Source: an uncultured Alteromonadaceae bacterium
GTDB taxonomy: Bacteria; Pseudomonadota; Gammaproteobacteria; Enterobacterales; Alteromonadaceae
Direction: 5' to 3'
Assembly (NCBI GenBank): GCA_947494925.1
Contig: CANLWS010000009.1
Span: 124,001 to 188,000 of the forward strand
DNA length: 64,000 bases
This document shows, piece after piece, positions 27,793 through 36,685 of the stretch. A model generated the notes under the pieces. It had not been told where the DNA came from and made no database searches. It was given only the letters and a program-made list of their open reading frames with translations. Position numbers and translations under genes: made by a program. How positions within the stretch are numbered: the first letter of the stretch is position 1; every line of letters begins with the position of its first letter.

Positions 27793-29223
27793 TTACTGAG
27801 GTGTACGGATCACCATCAGGCGAAGCTCCGTCATATCTTCGATAGCAAAGCGAATGCCTTCCCTTCCAAGGCCTGACTCCTTGACTCCGCCATAGGGCAT
27901 ATTGTCGACACGCCAACTTGGCACATCTCCAATAACCACGCCACCGACATCCAGCACATCCCATGCTTTATGTGCCTTGTACAAATCGCGGGTAAAGATA
28001 CCCGCCTGCAGCCCAAACTGACTGTCGTTAACGCTTTCCAGTGCTTCATCAAAATCGCTGAACGAACTTAATATGGATACAGGACCAAAAGCTTCTTCGG
28101 CATTTACGTTGGCATCTCGCGGTACGTTTTCCAAAATGGTAGCTTCCAGCATTGCGCCATCCCGCTTACCACCGCACAACACTGTTGCACCAAGCTCCAC
28201 TGCTTCCTGGATCCAATCATCCAGACGTTTAGCCTCAGATTCCGAAATCATCGGGCCAACAAAAGTATCTTCATTCAAGGGATCACCATGCACCAGCGCT
28301 GCTACTTTTTCTGTGTAACGCTGTTTAAACTCTGCATAAATGCTGTCATGTACGATAACCCGCTGAACCCCGATACAACTCTGGCCAGACTGGTAGTAGG
28401 CGCCGAATATAATGCGTTCCAAGGCATCATCAAGGTCAGTATCGTGGTCAACTACGCAAGCCGCATTGCCACCCAATTCAAGAATTACCGGTTTTTTACC
28501 GGCTTTCGCTTTCAGCTCCCAACCCACTCCTGGCGAACCGGTGAAACTGAGTAACTTGAAACGATCATCTGTGGTAAACAAATTTGCACCGTCGCGACTA
28601 CATGGCAGAATCGAAAATGCACCTTCTGGTAAATCCGTTTCAGCCAGAATTTCTCCGATTATCAAAGCACCGATCGGTGTTCGACTGGCAGGTTTAAGCA
28701 CAAAGGCGCAGCCTACTGCTAAAGCAGGGGCTACTTTGTGAGCCGCCAGATTAAGCGGGAAGTTGAAGGGCGAAATAAACGAACATGGACCAATTGGTAC
28801 ACGCTTGTACATTCCCTGATAACCTTTGGCTCGCGGCGTCACTTCCAGGTTCATCACTTCACCTTTAATGCGCACCGCTTCTTCGGCGGCGATACGGAAT
28901 GTATCAATTAAACGTGTGACTTCGCCACGGGCATCTTTGATGGGTTTACCAGCTTCAATGCACAAGGCATAGGCAAGCTCGTCAAAGCGTTCCTGAAAGC
29001 GTTTAACACAATGATTGAGAATATTTTGCCGCTCATATGCGGGCATTCTGGTCAAGGCTTCCTGGCTTTTTTCGGCAGCGGCAATCGCTTGATCAATTAC
29101 ATCGGCGCCAGCCATCGCCACTGTGGTGGCCGGTTCACCGGTGTATTTGTTAGTCACCACCAAATCTTCGTTGGCAAACACTGCTTTGTTTGCCAGATAG
29201 TAAGGATATTGTTTTGCTAGCAT
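27793..29223 (-). CDS. NAD(P)-dependent aldehyde dehydrogenase
   Basis: A 476-residue member of the aldehyde dehydrogenase superfamily. Catalytic Cys283 is in SGQSCIGVQR, general base Glu249 in LELGGN, and Asn154 in FNFPLN. The overall pattern is closest to NADP-dependent glyceraldehyde-3-phosphate, phosphonoacetaldehyde or sulfoacetaldehyde-type enzymes, but the substrate cannot be read from sequence. It starts 9 bp after the stop of the acetolactate-synthase-like gene, so the two are co-transcribed and probably act in one pathway. Confidence 0.88.
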   Translation of the reverse strand: MLAKQYPYYLANKAVFANEDLVVTNKYTGEPATTVAMAGADVIDQAIAAAEKSQEALTRMPAYERQNILNHCVKRFQERFDELAYALCIEAGKPIKDARGEVTRLIDTFRIAAEEAVRIKGEVMNLEVTPRAKGYQGMYKRVPIGPCSFISPFNFPLNLAAHKVAPALAVGCAFVLKPASRTPIGALIIGEILAETDLPEGAFSILPCSRDGANLFTTDDRFKLLSFTGSPGVGWELKAKAGKKPVILELGGNAACVVDHDTDLDDALERIIFGAYYQSGQSCIGVQRVIVHDSIYAEFKQRYTEKVAALVHGDPLNEDTFVGPMISESEAKRLDDWIQEAVELGATVLCGGKRDGAMLEATILENVPRDANVNAEEAFGPVSILSSFSDFDEALESVNDSQFGLQAGIFTRDLYKAHKAWDVLDVGGVVIGDVPSWRVDNMPYGGVKESGLGREGIRFAIEDMTELRLMVIRTPQ

Positions 29224-29232
29224 GATGGTTCC

Positions 29233-30876
29233 TTATAACTTACGGCTGAGTTCGCGAATAGTATTGTTCAGTGTCTCGTCATTCAGGCTGTAATCAACAG
29301 GTACATCGATAAGATGCACAGCCGGCTCCTTCAGACATGACTCCAGACGCGGCAGTAACTCATCGGCAGACTCAATACGCCAACCTTTACCACCGTAACT
29401 CTCCACATACTTAACAAAATCCGGATTGCCATAGTCCAGCCCGTAATTTTCAAACTCCATATTGGCCTGTTTCCATTTGATCATGCCGTAAGCATCATCT
29501 CTGAGGATCAGTACCACTATGTGTAAGTTCAGTCGAACGGCAGTTTCCAGCTCCTGACTGTTCATCATAAAGCCGCCGTCTCCACAAACGGTAATGACGG
29601 GTTTGTCTGGGTGTACCATCTTGGCTGCCATCGCGGAAGGCAGTCCGGCTCCCATAGTAGCCAATGCATTATCCAGCAACAGAGTGTTTGGTCCCGCGGC
29701 ATGATAGTTGCGGGCGAACCAGATTTTATAAACACCATTGTCCAGAGTCACGATGCCATCTTTTGGCATGGCTTTGCGCACGTCCCGTACAAATCGCTCC
29801 GGCAATATGGGGAAACGATCGTCATCTTCACTTTCAGCCTTATGTGCCAGACAAGCATCATGCACTTTGTGGAAGTAGTCGAATTGCCAATGACTCTGCT
29901 TAGTAATGGCTTCTTTGATTTGCCAGATACTGTTGGCGATATCACCTACCACTTCCAGCTGCGGGAAGTACACCGGATCAACTGACGCGGTTTCAAAATT
30001 CACATGTATGACTTGTTTGCCATCACCCGCCTGCATGAAAAACGGAGGTTTTTCTACGACATCATGACCAACATTGATAATCAAATCAGCACTATTGATT
30101 ACCCTGTGCACGAAGTCATTATCTGACAAGGCTGTGTTACCCATAAACAACTCATGGGTCTCATCCACCACACCTTTACCCATTTGCGTGGTCACAAAAG
30201 GAACGCCGGTTTTTTCAATAAACTCAGACAACATTTTGCTGGTTAACTTACGGTTTGCTCCGGCGCTGATCATTAGCAATGGCGATTTCGCTGACTGAAT
30301 CATTTCAACCGCTTTGTTTATTGCTTTGTACTCAGCTATCGGACGCCTTACAACGCTGGCCTGAACCAACGCAGTGTTAGTGGGCTCATCCGCAATATCT
30401 TCGGGCAATTCTATATGCACAGCGCCAGGACGCTCTTCATGGGCTAAGCGGAATGCTTCCCTGACCACAGAAGGTATGCGATCGCCGCTCACCACCTGGG
30501 TGGTATATTTGGTGATAGGTCGCATCATATCAACCACATCAATGACCTGAAAACGGCCCTGCTTACTGGTTTTAATAGGTTTTTGACCAGTTATCATCAA
30601 CATCGGCATCGCCCCCAGCTGGGCGTATGCTGCAGGCGTAACCAAATTTGTCGCGCCAGGTCCCAAAGTTGACAGACACACGCCTACTTTCCCAGTCAGA
30701 CGCCCATATGTGGCCGCCATAAATCCCGCACCTTGCTCATGGCGGGTCAATATTAATTTTATTGAGGAATGTCGAAGTGATTCTAACAAGTCCAGGTTTT
30801 CTTCACCCGGAATACCAAAGACATATTCAACGCCCTCTGCTTCCAGGGCTTTTACAAAAAGATCCGATGATTTCAT
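29233..30876 (-). CDS. thiamine-diphosphate enzyme, acetolactate synthase-like large subunit
   Basis: A 547-residue ThDP-dependent enzyme. The N-terminal catalytic Glu47 is in LTRHEQGAGFMA, and the C-terminal ThDP-Mg motif is VCGDGGFMMNSQE. Sequence style resembles AlsS and catabolic acetolactate synthases, which make 2-acetolactate from pyruvate. No ilvN/ilvH small subunit lies nearby, arguing against a branched-chain biosynthetic role. Pairing with an aldehyde dehydrogenase opens alternatives such as a 2-oxo acid decarboxylase or a sulfonate enzyme. A 269-bp gap separates it from the divergent yfhL-like gene. Confidence 0.85.
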   Translation of the reverse strand: MKSSDLFVKALEAEGVEYVFGIPGEENLDLLESLRHSSIKLILTRHEQGAGFMAATYGRLTGKVGVCLSTLGPGATNLVTPAAYAQLGAMPMLMITGQKPIKTSKQGRFQVIDVVDMMRPITKYTTQVVSGDRIPSVVREAFRLAHEERPGAVHIELPEDIADEPTNTALVQASVVRRPIAEYKAINKAVEMIQSAKSPLLMISAGANRKLTSKMLSEFIEKTGVPFVTTQMGKGVVDETHELFMGNTALSDNDFVHRVINSADLIINVGHDVVEKPPFFMQAGDGKQVIHVNFETASVDPVYFPQLEVVGDIANSIWQIKEAITKQSHWQFDYFHKVHDACLAHKAESEDDDRFPILPERFVRDVRKAMPKDGIVTLDNGVYKIWFARNYHAAGPNTLLLDNALATMGAGLPSAMAAKMVHPDKPVITVCGDGGFMMNSQELETAVRLNLHIVVLILRDDAYGMIKWKQANMEFENYGLDYGNPDFVKYVESYGGKGWRIESADELLPRLESCLKEPAVHLIDVPVDYSLNDETLNNTIRELSRKL

Positions 30877-31145
30877 GACTTCCCCATCTGGTTAAACTGA
30901 GCGGGTTGCTCAACTTTTTCTGCGTTCACAAGTTATAGTACAGACATGGCAATCATGCCTGAAATTTCAATCAGTTAAACCGTAAAAAACCGATTAACTT
31001 AATCTGAAATTGCTATAACTTATGCGAGATTGGCAAGGGAGCGGAACATTCAATTGATTCAGATCAAGCAGGCCCTGTTTTGGCATTGAGGGGTACAGTT
31101 GCTAGACGTAAACTTAAGACAAGTTAGTTAATCAGGAGAATCTGT

Positions 31146-31403
31146 ATGGCTTTGCTTATTGATCCAGATTGCATCAATTGTGATTTGTGTGAGCCGGAAT
31201 GCCCAAACGAAGCGATATTTATGGGTAAAGAAGTGTATCAAATCGATCCCGAACGTTGCACCGAATGTGTCGGGCATTACGACAAGCCAACCTGTATCAG
31301 TGTTTGTCCCATCGACTGCATTGAAAAAGACCCTGCTCGCCCAGAATCAGAAGAACAACTAATGGTAAAATTCGAGAAGTTGTATTCCGCCCAGGTTCAC
31401 TAG
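31146..31403 (+). CDS. yfhL: YfhL family 4Fe-4S dicluster ferredoxin
   Basis: An 85-residue electron-transfer protein with two 4Fe-4S motifs: CINCDLCEPECP near 11-22, and CTECVGHYDKPTCISVCP, in which the second cluster has the extended spacing typical of YfhL and Allochromatium-type ferredoxins. The redox partner is unknown. CAGGAGAAT precedes the ATG at 31146. It is divergent from the acetolactate-synthase-like gene. Confidence 0.92.
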   Translation: MALLIDPDCINCDLCEPECPNEAIFMGKEVYQIDPERCTECVGHYDKPTCISVCPIDCIEKDPARPESEEQLMVKFEKLYSAQVH

Positions 31404-31446
31404 TTTTAGGTAAATAATAAACCTTGTGAATTTAGAGTGGTTGGGG

Positions 31447-31464
31447 CGAGAGCAGTCGCTCTCG
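31447..31464. other. perfect hairpin downstream of yfhL
   Basis: CGAGAGC (31447-31453) and GCTCTCG (31458-31464) form a 7-bp stem with an AGTC loop. It lies in the 151-bp gap between convergent yfhL and the M24 peptidase gene. Neither side has a T-tract, so it may act only as an mRNA 3'-end stabiliser or a weak terminator. Confidence 0.4.
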
Positions 31465-31554
31465 AGCAATTGAAGACATTTCATGGACAGCCACAACGTT
31501 TATTTTTTAATAACCGGTCAAAATATTTACTTAGTGCTATTAGGCTAAATTAGA

Positions 31555-32826
31555 TTATTGACTCATTACTTTTTCAATCTCAGAGATTGTGCGAGGTATG
31601 TGTTTAGATAAAACAACGGGTCCATCATTGGTTACCAAAACGACGTCTTCAATGCGTATACCGATACCCTCTTCGGGGATGTAAATCCCAGGCTCTACCG
31701 TCACAACAACACCAGCTTTCAGTGGTAAATCGTAGTTTCCTGCATCATGAACATCCAACCCAACAAAGTGGCCTGTCCCGTGAATAAAATACTTTCCATA
31801 TCCTGCATCATCGAGGACTTTTTTCGCCGTCTTATGCACGTCATTATAATTGTATGACCCAATTTGAACCTTTTGGATCGCAGCATCGGCGGCTTTTAGC
31901 ACAATTTCATAAAGCTCTTTTTCCCGATCGGAAAATCTACCCGTGACAGGCATTGTCCGGGTCACGTCGGCACTGTAATGCTCCCAAGCTGCACCAGTAT
32001 CAATTAAAACAAGACCAGAATCCTCTATAACCTGATCGTTCTTCGTATAATGCAAAACTGTTGTGTTGGGCCCCCAGGCAAGAATCGTGGAGAAACCTAA
32101 AAATTGCGCTCCCTCCATCACATAAGTGTGATCGACTATCGACTGTAACTGAAATTCCTTCATACCAGGTCGAACGGCTTGCATAGCTGCTACTAGACCT
32201 TTGCCCGTTATATCGATAGCTTTTTGTATTCGCTCAATTTCATAACCATTTTTTACACGGCGCATTTCAGGAATTAAATCCGCGAGGTTTTCAAGGCTGG
32301 TTCCAGGGACGCGCGATTGACCATTCTGTAAAAGCACAAGCGCCTGTGGCATTGGAGAATTAGCGCTGACGATCGGCCCTAAAAATGCCGCCTTTTTACT
32401 TCGTTGCAAAATGTCGGTCAGATCCGATCCCAGTCTACCGATTCGACGAACTACCGGAAATCCTGTCGCCGCTTCCAAAGCTTCACCGAGAGGGGCACGT
32501 CTGCCATCCCAGTTTTCTACATCCGGGTTTCGTGGTTGAAGATAGAGTATTTCTTTGAATTGGTTTTCCTCTGGGGCAAGTATCAGGGCTGCACCAGGTT
32601 CTGATACTCCTGTGAGATAGTAGAAATTGGATTCCTGAATGAAAAGCTCTTCAACAACCCCACTGCTATGGCGGTCGGCGCCATATAGAACGGTAACCCT
32701 TCCATCCAATTTTTCCATCAATGCATGTCTTCGAGCTTTAAAAACATCAGGATCGACAACATTAGTCGCCATAGCGGCTAATGAAGTGACAAGGCTAAAG
32801 ACTGCAAAAATAGTAATATATCTCAC
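31555..32826 (-). CDS. secreted Xaa-Pro aminopeptidase-like M24 metallopeptidase
   Basis: A 423-residue protein with a signal peptide (MRYITIFAVFSLVTSLAAMA). An aminopeptidase P N-terminal domain follows, and then the C-terminal pita-bread M24 domain with the five-ligand dimetal site: Asp in LIDTGA, Asp in YSADVTRT, His in HGTGHFVGLDVHD, Glu in VTVEPGIY and Glu in IRIEDVVL. All ligands are present. It probably removes N-terminal residues before proline from peptides in the periplasm or outside the cell. Cytoplasmic PepP homologues lack the leader. Monocistronic. Confidence 0.9.
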   Translation of the reverse strand: MRYITIFAVFSLVTSLAAMATNVVDPDVFKARRHALMEKLDGRVTVLYGADRHSSGVVEELFIQESNFYYLTGVSEPGAALILAPEENQFKEILYLQPRNPDVENWDGRRAPLGEALEAATGFPVVRRIGRLGSDLTDILQRSKKAAFLGPIVSANSPMPQALVLLQNGQSRVPGTSLENLADLIPEMRRVKNGYEIERIQKAIDITGKGLVAAMQAVRPGMKEFQLQSIVDHTYVMEGAQFLGFSTILAWGPNTTVLHYTKNDQVIEDSGLVLIDTGAAWEHYSADVTRTMPVTGRFSDREKELYEIVLKAADAAIQKVQIGSYNYNDVHKTAKKVLDDAGYGKYFIHGTGHFVGLDVHDAGNYDLPLKAGVVVTVEPGIYIPEEGIGIRIEDVVLVTNDGPVVLSKHIPRTISEIEKVMSQ

Positions 32827-33166
32827 CAGTGACTCTCCATTAAATTTGATTATGAACTTCCCAGTTTCAACCAGAGAGTCAGTAGTTCCAGCAAATATGC
32901 TTTCTCGAGTCTAGCAGGTGATACCTTATCTGTATGCCAGAGGCGCATTTTAGCTCTGATAAAATAGTTATCGTTACTTCACAGGAAAATATGGAACGCG
33001 CTGAAAAGTCTGCAATCTTATCTGCATTGGTGCCCAGCAGCTTTAGTCACGTGCGGGATAAAGGGACTATTTAACATCCGCAAATTTCAATTTTAATAGG
33101 GTGTTATACCAAATAGTAATAATACGCTCTATCCTTCTCAAGGATCAGCTTGTGGATAAGCCAGTA
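32827..33166. other. 340-bp interval between the M24 peptidase and the AraC-type regulator
   Basis: It must contain the minus-strand promoter of the M24 peptidase near 32830-32950. It also holds one short plus-strand frame (32991-33074, listed) and a 6-bp hairpin near 33131-33145 (ATCCTT/AAGGAT with loop CTC) that may end the ygiF-AraC transcript. No other gene, repeat or RNA was recognised. Confidence 0.45.
32991..33074 (+). CDS. possible 27-residue small ORF
   Basis: ATG at 32991, preceded by CAGGAAAAT as a weak ribosome site, opens 27 codons (starting MERAEKSAILSALVPS) to a TAA. The peptide has no recognised motif. It could be a small protein, a fragment of a lost gene, or chance. Confidence 0.2.
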   Translation: MERAEKSAILSALVPSSFSHVRDKGTI

Positions 33167-34294
33167 CTAAAACAATTTCTCTTCTTCTTCAGACAGGGCT
33201 TCTGGCTCTTTTCCCATCATCTGAATATATTTGATAAACACGCCGCTGAGGAATTTCTCAGAGTTGAATCCCAGTCGTTTAGCAACTGTTGATACTTTTG
33301 CATCTGTGCGCATAAGGATCTTTTTCGCGTACTCAAGTCGATAGTGGTAAATAAACGCACGAAAATTGCGTTTCAGAATGACACGTGTAGCCACAGCCAG
33401 TGCCTGGGGTTCCACTTTAGCAGCTTCAGCCAGTTGGCTGATATGCAGACCTATTTTTTTGTAAGCTTTATGTTTGATGATCGCCTCTTCTGCCTTTTTC
33501 AGCGTAAAGCGCAGAAATTCCTCACTGAATCTATGGTCTTCCAATTTGTCCGGATCGATTGGCGATGGCGCGAATCGCCGGAGTTCCAGAAGTAAAAGCA
33601 AGATAGTCCAGAATATACAGGCGCTCAGCAGATTGACTATGGTTTGCCAAAAGGCCAGCGCCATCAGATCAAATGTTGCCAGGGTAGCAAGAAGAATATC
33701 GATGAAAGACACTGCAATCAGACCGCTGAAGGCCAGGTTGAGCCTATTAAACTGATAGAACTGCACATCCACCACCTGATCTGACAAATGTTGGTGATAG
33801 TGACTGAATAATTCGACCACTTTTGTGGAACAGATTAACAGCACAAAACCAGACAAAAGATGTGGGGCAAGATACGGCCAGTTCTGGGCAATATTGCCGG
33901 TGGGAGGAGTCAACAAATACTGTTGTTTCAATTCAGTTGGTAATATCAGAAACGGCACTTGCCCGGCAAGCATCACCAAAGCAGGGATGTAATACTTGAA
34001 TGCTCCTTGAAGCGGTTTTAACACTAGAAGCTTATGCACCACGATAAGCAGCATTCCTGCTAGTAAGCTGGGGACAAACTGGAAAAGTCCGGCAAGAAAA
34101 ATAGCATTTTGCCACCAACCGAAGCCACGTAAAAATTCATCGAGCAATAACGTTGGCCACAACATGATCCCAATTAGCAGGTATTTTCCGTGGGGTAACC
34201 TGTCATATCGTACCCAGATCCCCACCAGCAACACCATACCGGCCATGGCCAGCGAGAAGAGCATAAACTGATAAGGATTGAGGGCATCTAACAT
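33167..34294 (-). CDS. membrane-bound AraC-family regulator (seven helices plus HTH)
   Basis: A 375-residue protein from the ATG at 34294, which is 4 bp after the ygiF stop; an upstream in-frame start at 34366 would run into ygiF. About seven hydrophobic helices fill residues 1-235 (for example FMLFSLAMAGMVLLVGIWV and LAFWQTIVNLLSACIFW). The C-terminal 100 residues are an AraC-type double helix-turn-helix (ISQLAEAAKVEPQALAVATRV, shown in part, then VSTVAKRLGFNSEKFLSGVF). The usual second-HTH core is somewhat degenerate. It probably senses an envelope or lipid-soluble signal and binds DNA at the membrane. The target is unknown; autoregulation of ygiF is possible. Confidence 0.78.
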   Translation of the reverse strand: MLDALNPYQFMLFSLAMAGMVLLVGIWVRYDRLPHGKYLLIGIMLWPTLLLDEFLRGFGWWQNAIFLAGLFQFVPSLLAGMLLIVVHKLLVLKPLQGAFKYYIPALVMLAGQVPFLILPTELKQQYLLTPPTGNIAQNWPYLAPHLLSGFVLLICSTKVVELFSHYHQHLSDQVVDVQFYQFNRLNLAFSGLIAVSFIDILLATLATFDLMALAFWQTIVNLLSACIFWTILLLLLELRRFAPSPIDPDKLEDHRFSEEFLRFTLKKAEEAIIKHKAYKKIGLHISQLAEAAKVEPQALAVATRVILKRNFRAFIYHYRLEYAKKILMRTDAKVSTVAKRLGFNSEKFLSGVFIKYIQMMGKEPEALSEEEEKLF

Positions 34295-34298
34295 TTCA

Positions 34299-35798
34299 TT
34301 ACCAATAGGGTTCGTTGCGAAATGCGACTTTGCGACTTCTTTCCATGACGGCCTGCAAATTGGCAATTTTTTCGTCAGCCCAGATCAACAGCTCATTCCT
34401 GGCTTCTACGTCTGATTCTTGCATTTTTTGTTTCAGAAAAACGAGGGTTTTTAAATCAGCAATTCCTTCCAGCAAATCCAGCCATGGGGCTCTGAAATTA
34501 TCCCGTTGATCGGAAAACAACTTGCCAAAGAGAAAACCGTTAAACAATGTCTGACGCAAAATGGATTGCTGAAACAAGTAGTCCTGTGTGGATATCTTTC
34601 GATTTTCCGGCATTCCCTGCATGACACTCATCCATCCCTGAGACAACCATGCCTTTGCATGTTCGGTTAGTTTCGATTGGCTGCCATTTGATTCTTTTCG
34701 CCAGGGTTTTTCAATCAAAAGCCTGGAAAACGCGAGCTGAATTTTGCAGTTATCCTGACTTCTGATAATGTCCGCCGGTTTATAATGCGTCAGCAATCCT
34801 TCACTCAGACCACGTAAAAAGCTCAGCAGCTCATCATTTTTCGCCAACCTTTTTCGATAGGGCCCTTTGCTGGAGCGCAGATCCTTGAGGCTGAAAGAAT
34901 GCTCTAACCAAAACCATTGATTGATGTGCAACAATAATTGTTTATGCAACCTTAATAATGATTCACATTGGAGTTGTGGAAGGTAAACGGTGAGCGCTTG
35001 CAATAACAATTGCATGCCCTGCAACATGCCTTTGAGAGTATTGATTTTTCCATTCTGCAGGTAACTGTTTTCGTGGTGCTGCCAAAACTCAAGGGCCGTT
35101 TCTACAGCTTTGATAAATCCTGTTTCGCAGGTATCCTTTTCGTTCACCGATAAAAATCGGTCCAGTTTGCGTGGTTTCAGATATCGATCTTCAGCCAACA
35201 TGAAACCACGTGCTGCTTTACTCAGTATCCCAATCTGCATTGGCATGAGTTCCGCTAGCTGCTCTGCAACATCGAACAACCTGACCGGCTCACCTTGCTT
35301 GAGCTCCAGCTCAATTTCATTGATCGGCTGCTTTTGTGTGCCCGCTTTGATATATCCGCTATCAATAACCAGTTCTACCAGTGAATCATCTTCGCATTCC
35401 AACAAATATTGTTGCCTGACAAAGTCGGTTGAAAACACAGATTCAAGTTCTTCCTGGAGCTGATTAATATTCAGATCGTCTGGCCAGATTTCCTTGTTAA
35501 ATAAGGACAAATCCGGCTGGTTAGTCTCCAATGGGATATTGTATTCGGGACGTTTATGCAAGCCACCGATAGATGAACCGGAGGTTTTGATCGTCTGTTC
35601 AAGTTCACCGTCGTGACTTCTGATCCGAAACCCAATGCCATTTTTACTGAGTTGTTTATCAGCAGAATCAAAATACTGATTAAACAAATGCATCTGCCGA
35701 GAATGATGTCGGGTTTCAGTGGATGGAAAATAGGACTGTTCCAGCAGCGTTTTGACGTCACCAAAGACCAGTAGTTTGAGTTCGATTTCTGTATCCAT
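34299..35798 (-). CDS. ygiF: CYTH-CHAD domain inorganic triphosphatase (YgiF)
   Basis: A 499-residue protein. The N-terminal CYTH triphosphate-tunnel domain (about 1-200) has the ExExK signature EIELK at 4-8 and matching acidic strands (NEIELELKQG). A C-terminal CHAD helical domain (about 220-490) is rich in Arg, Lys and His and in other proteins binds polyphosphate. E. coli YgiF hydrolyses inorganic triphosphate. The gene is divergent from ygiM, as in enterics, and is followed 4 bp later by the membrane AraC regulator. Confidence 0.9.
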   Translation of the reverse strand: MDTEIELKLLVFGDVKTLLEQSYFPSTETRHHSRQMHLFNQYFDSADKQLSKNGIGFRIRSHDGELEQTIKTSGSSIGGLHKRPEYNIPLETNQPDLSLFNKEIWPDDLNINQLQEELESVFSTDFVRQQYLLECEDDSLVELVIDSGYIKAGTQKQPINEIELELKQGEPVRLFDVAEQLAELMPMQIGILSKAARGFMLAEDRYLKPRKLDRFLSVNEKDTCETGFIKAVETALEFWQHHENSYLQNGKINTLKGMLQGMQLLLQALTVYLPQLQCESLLRLHKQLLLHINQWFWLEHSFSLKDLRSSKGPYRKRLAKNDELLSFLRGLSEGLLTHYKPADIIRSQDNCKIQLAFSRLLIEKPWRKESNGSQSKLTEHAKAWLSQGWMSVMQGMPENRKISTQDYLFQQSILRQTLFNGFLFGKLFSDQRDNFRAPWLDLLEGIADLKTLVFLKQKMQESDVEARNELLIWADEKIANLQAVMERSRKVAFRNEPYW

Positions 35799-35994
35799 CT
35801 GCAGACGGAAAAGCCTATTAATTCAAATGCCTAAACCATACTCCTAAGCGTAAACTAAGGCAATCTTATCTGTATCCATTTCGCAACGCGTGATCACTTA
35901 TTTCAAGTCACTCGTGCTTTTTCTGCTTCACCGCTTGCCTTTAACCATGTCACGCCATAACATCTACCTCACAACAAGGAGATTTAACTTTATT

Positions 35995-36600
35995 ATGCGT
36001 AAGCACCTGGCAATTCTTAGTATTATTTTGTTCAGCAATATCGCGTTCGGTCAGACAAGTACCGAACCCAACGATAGTAGCGGTGAGGTACGTTATATTT
36101 CTGACGATCTATACACCTATTTACACGCTGGACCTGGCAGAAATTTTCGTATTCTCGGTTCTGTGCAGGCTGGAACTAAAGTCACCCAATTGCAATTTGA
36201 TGTAGATAAGAATTTTGTCGAAGTCATTGATGACAAACAGCGCACAGGTTGGGTAGATGCGACTTTCATCGTAAATTCTCAAAGTATTCGTGAGCTGGTG
36301 CCGGACTTACAGGAGAATATTAAAAAAGCTAACGAGATTCTGACGCAGCAGGAAAACAACAATGAATTGCTTAATCAACAAATTGCTGACCTGACTTCCC
36401 AAAACAGTCAGTTGAAACGTCAACTGAGCGAAATTCAAAAAGAAAGTGCTGACATACAACAAGAACTGGCCACCAAAGATCAGTCTGCACAAATGGAATG
36501 GTTCACCCGGGGTGGGATCGTTGCTCTGATCAGTATCATCATTGGCGTCATCATTGCCTATCTGCCGAAGAAGCGCCGACGCAATGATCAGTGGATGTAA
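35995..36600 (+). CDS. ygiM: SH3-domain membrane protein of the YgiM/TIGR04211 family
   Basis: A 201-residue envelope protein from the ATG at 35995: signal peptide MRKHLAILSIILFSNIAFGQ, a bacterial SH3 domain (about 28-90, with TYLHAGPGRNFRILG), a coiled coil (about 100-160, rich in Gln, Asn and Leu) and one C-terminal membrane helix (GGIVALISIIIGVIIAYLP) followed by a basic tail. AAGGAG at 35976-35981 is 13 bp upstream, a long but usable spacing. The frame stays open to 35890, but the signal peptide decides the start. It is divergent from ygiF and ends in a strong terminator. Confidence 0.88.
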   Translation: MRKHLAILSIILFSNIAFGQTSTEPNDSSGEVRYISDDLYTYLHAGPGRNFRILGSVQAGTKVTQLQFDVDKNFVEVIDDKQRTGWVDATFIVNSQSIRELVPDLQENIKKANEILTQQENNNELLNQQIADLTSQNSQLKRQLSEIQKESADIQQELATKDQSAQMEWFTRGGIVALISIIIGVIIAYLPKKRRRNDQWM

Positions 36601-36626
36601 TGCTCGTCAGCTTCGCCGATAAAAAT

Positions 36627-36658
36627 AAAACACCTGCTTTTCTGGCAGGTGTTTTTTT
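36627..36658. terminator. bidirectional terminator between ygiM and putA
   Basis: CACCTGC (36631-36637) and GCAGGTG (36645-36651) form the core stem, extended by A-T pairs. Seven T follow on the plus strand, and TTTTATTTTTATC follows on the minus strand. It serves both convergent genes. Confidence 0.88.
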
Positions 36659-36685
36659 ATAGTTATACTTTGTCCCTATTCAGCG

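Noticed and set aside
34295-34366. Longer start for the AraC-type regulator inside ygiF
   Set aside because: It would overlap ygiF by over 60 bp and adds hydrophilic residues before the first membrane helix; the ATG at 34294 fits better.
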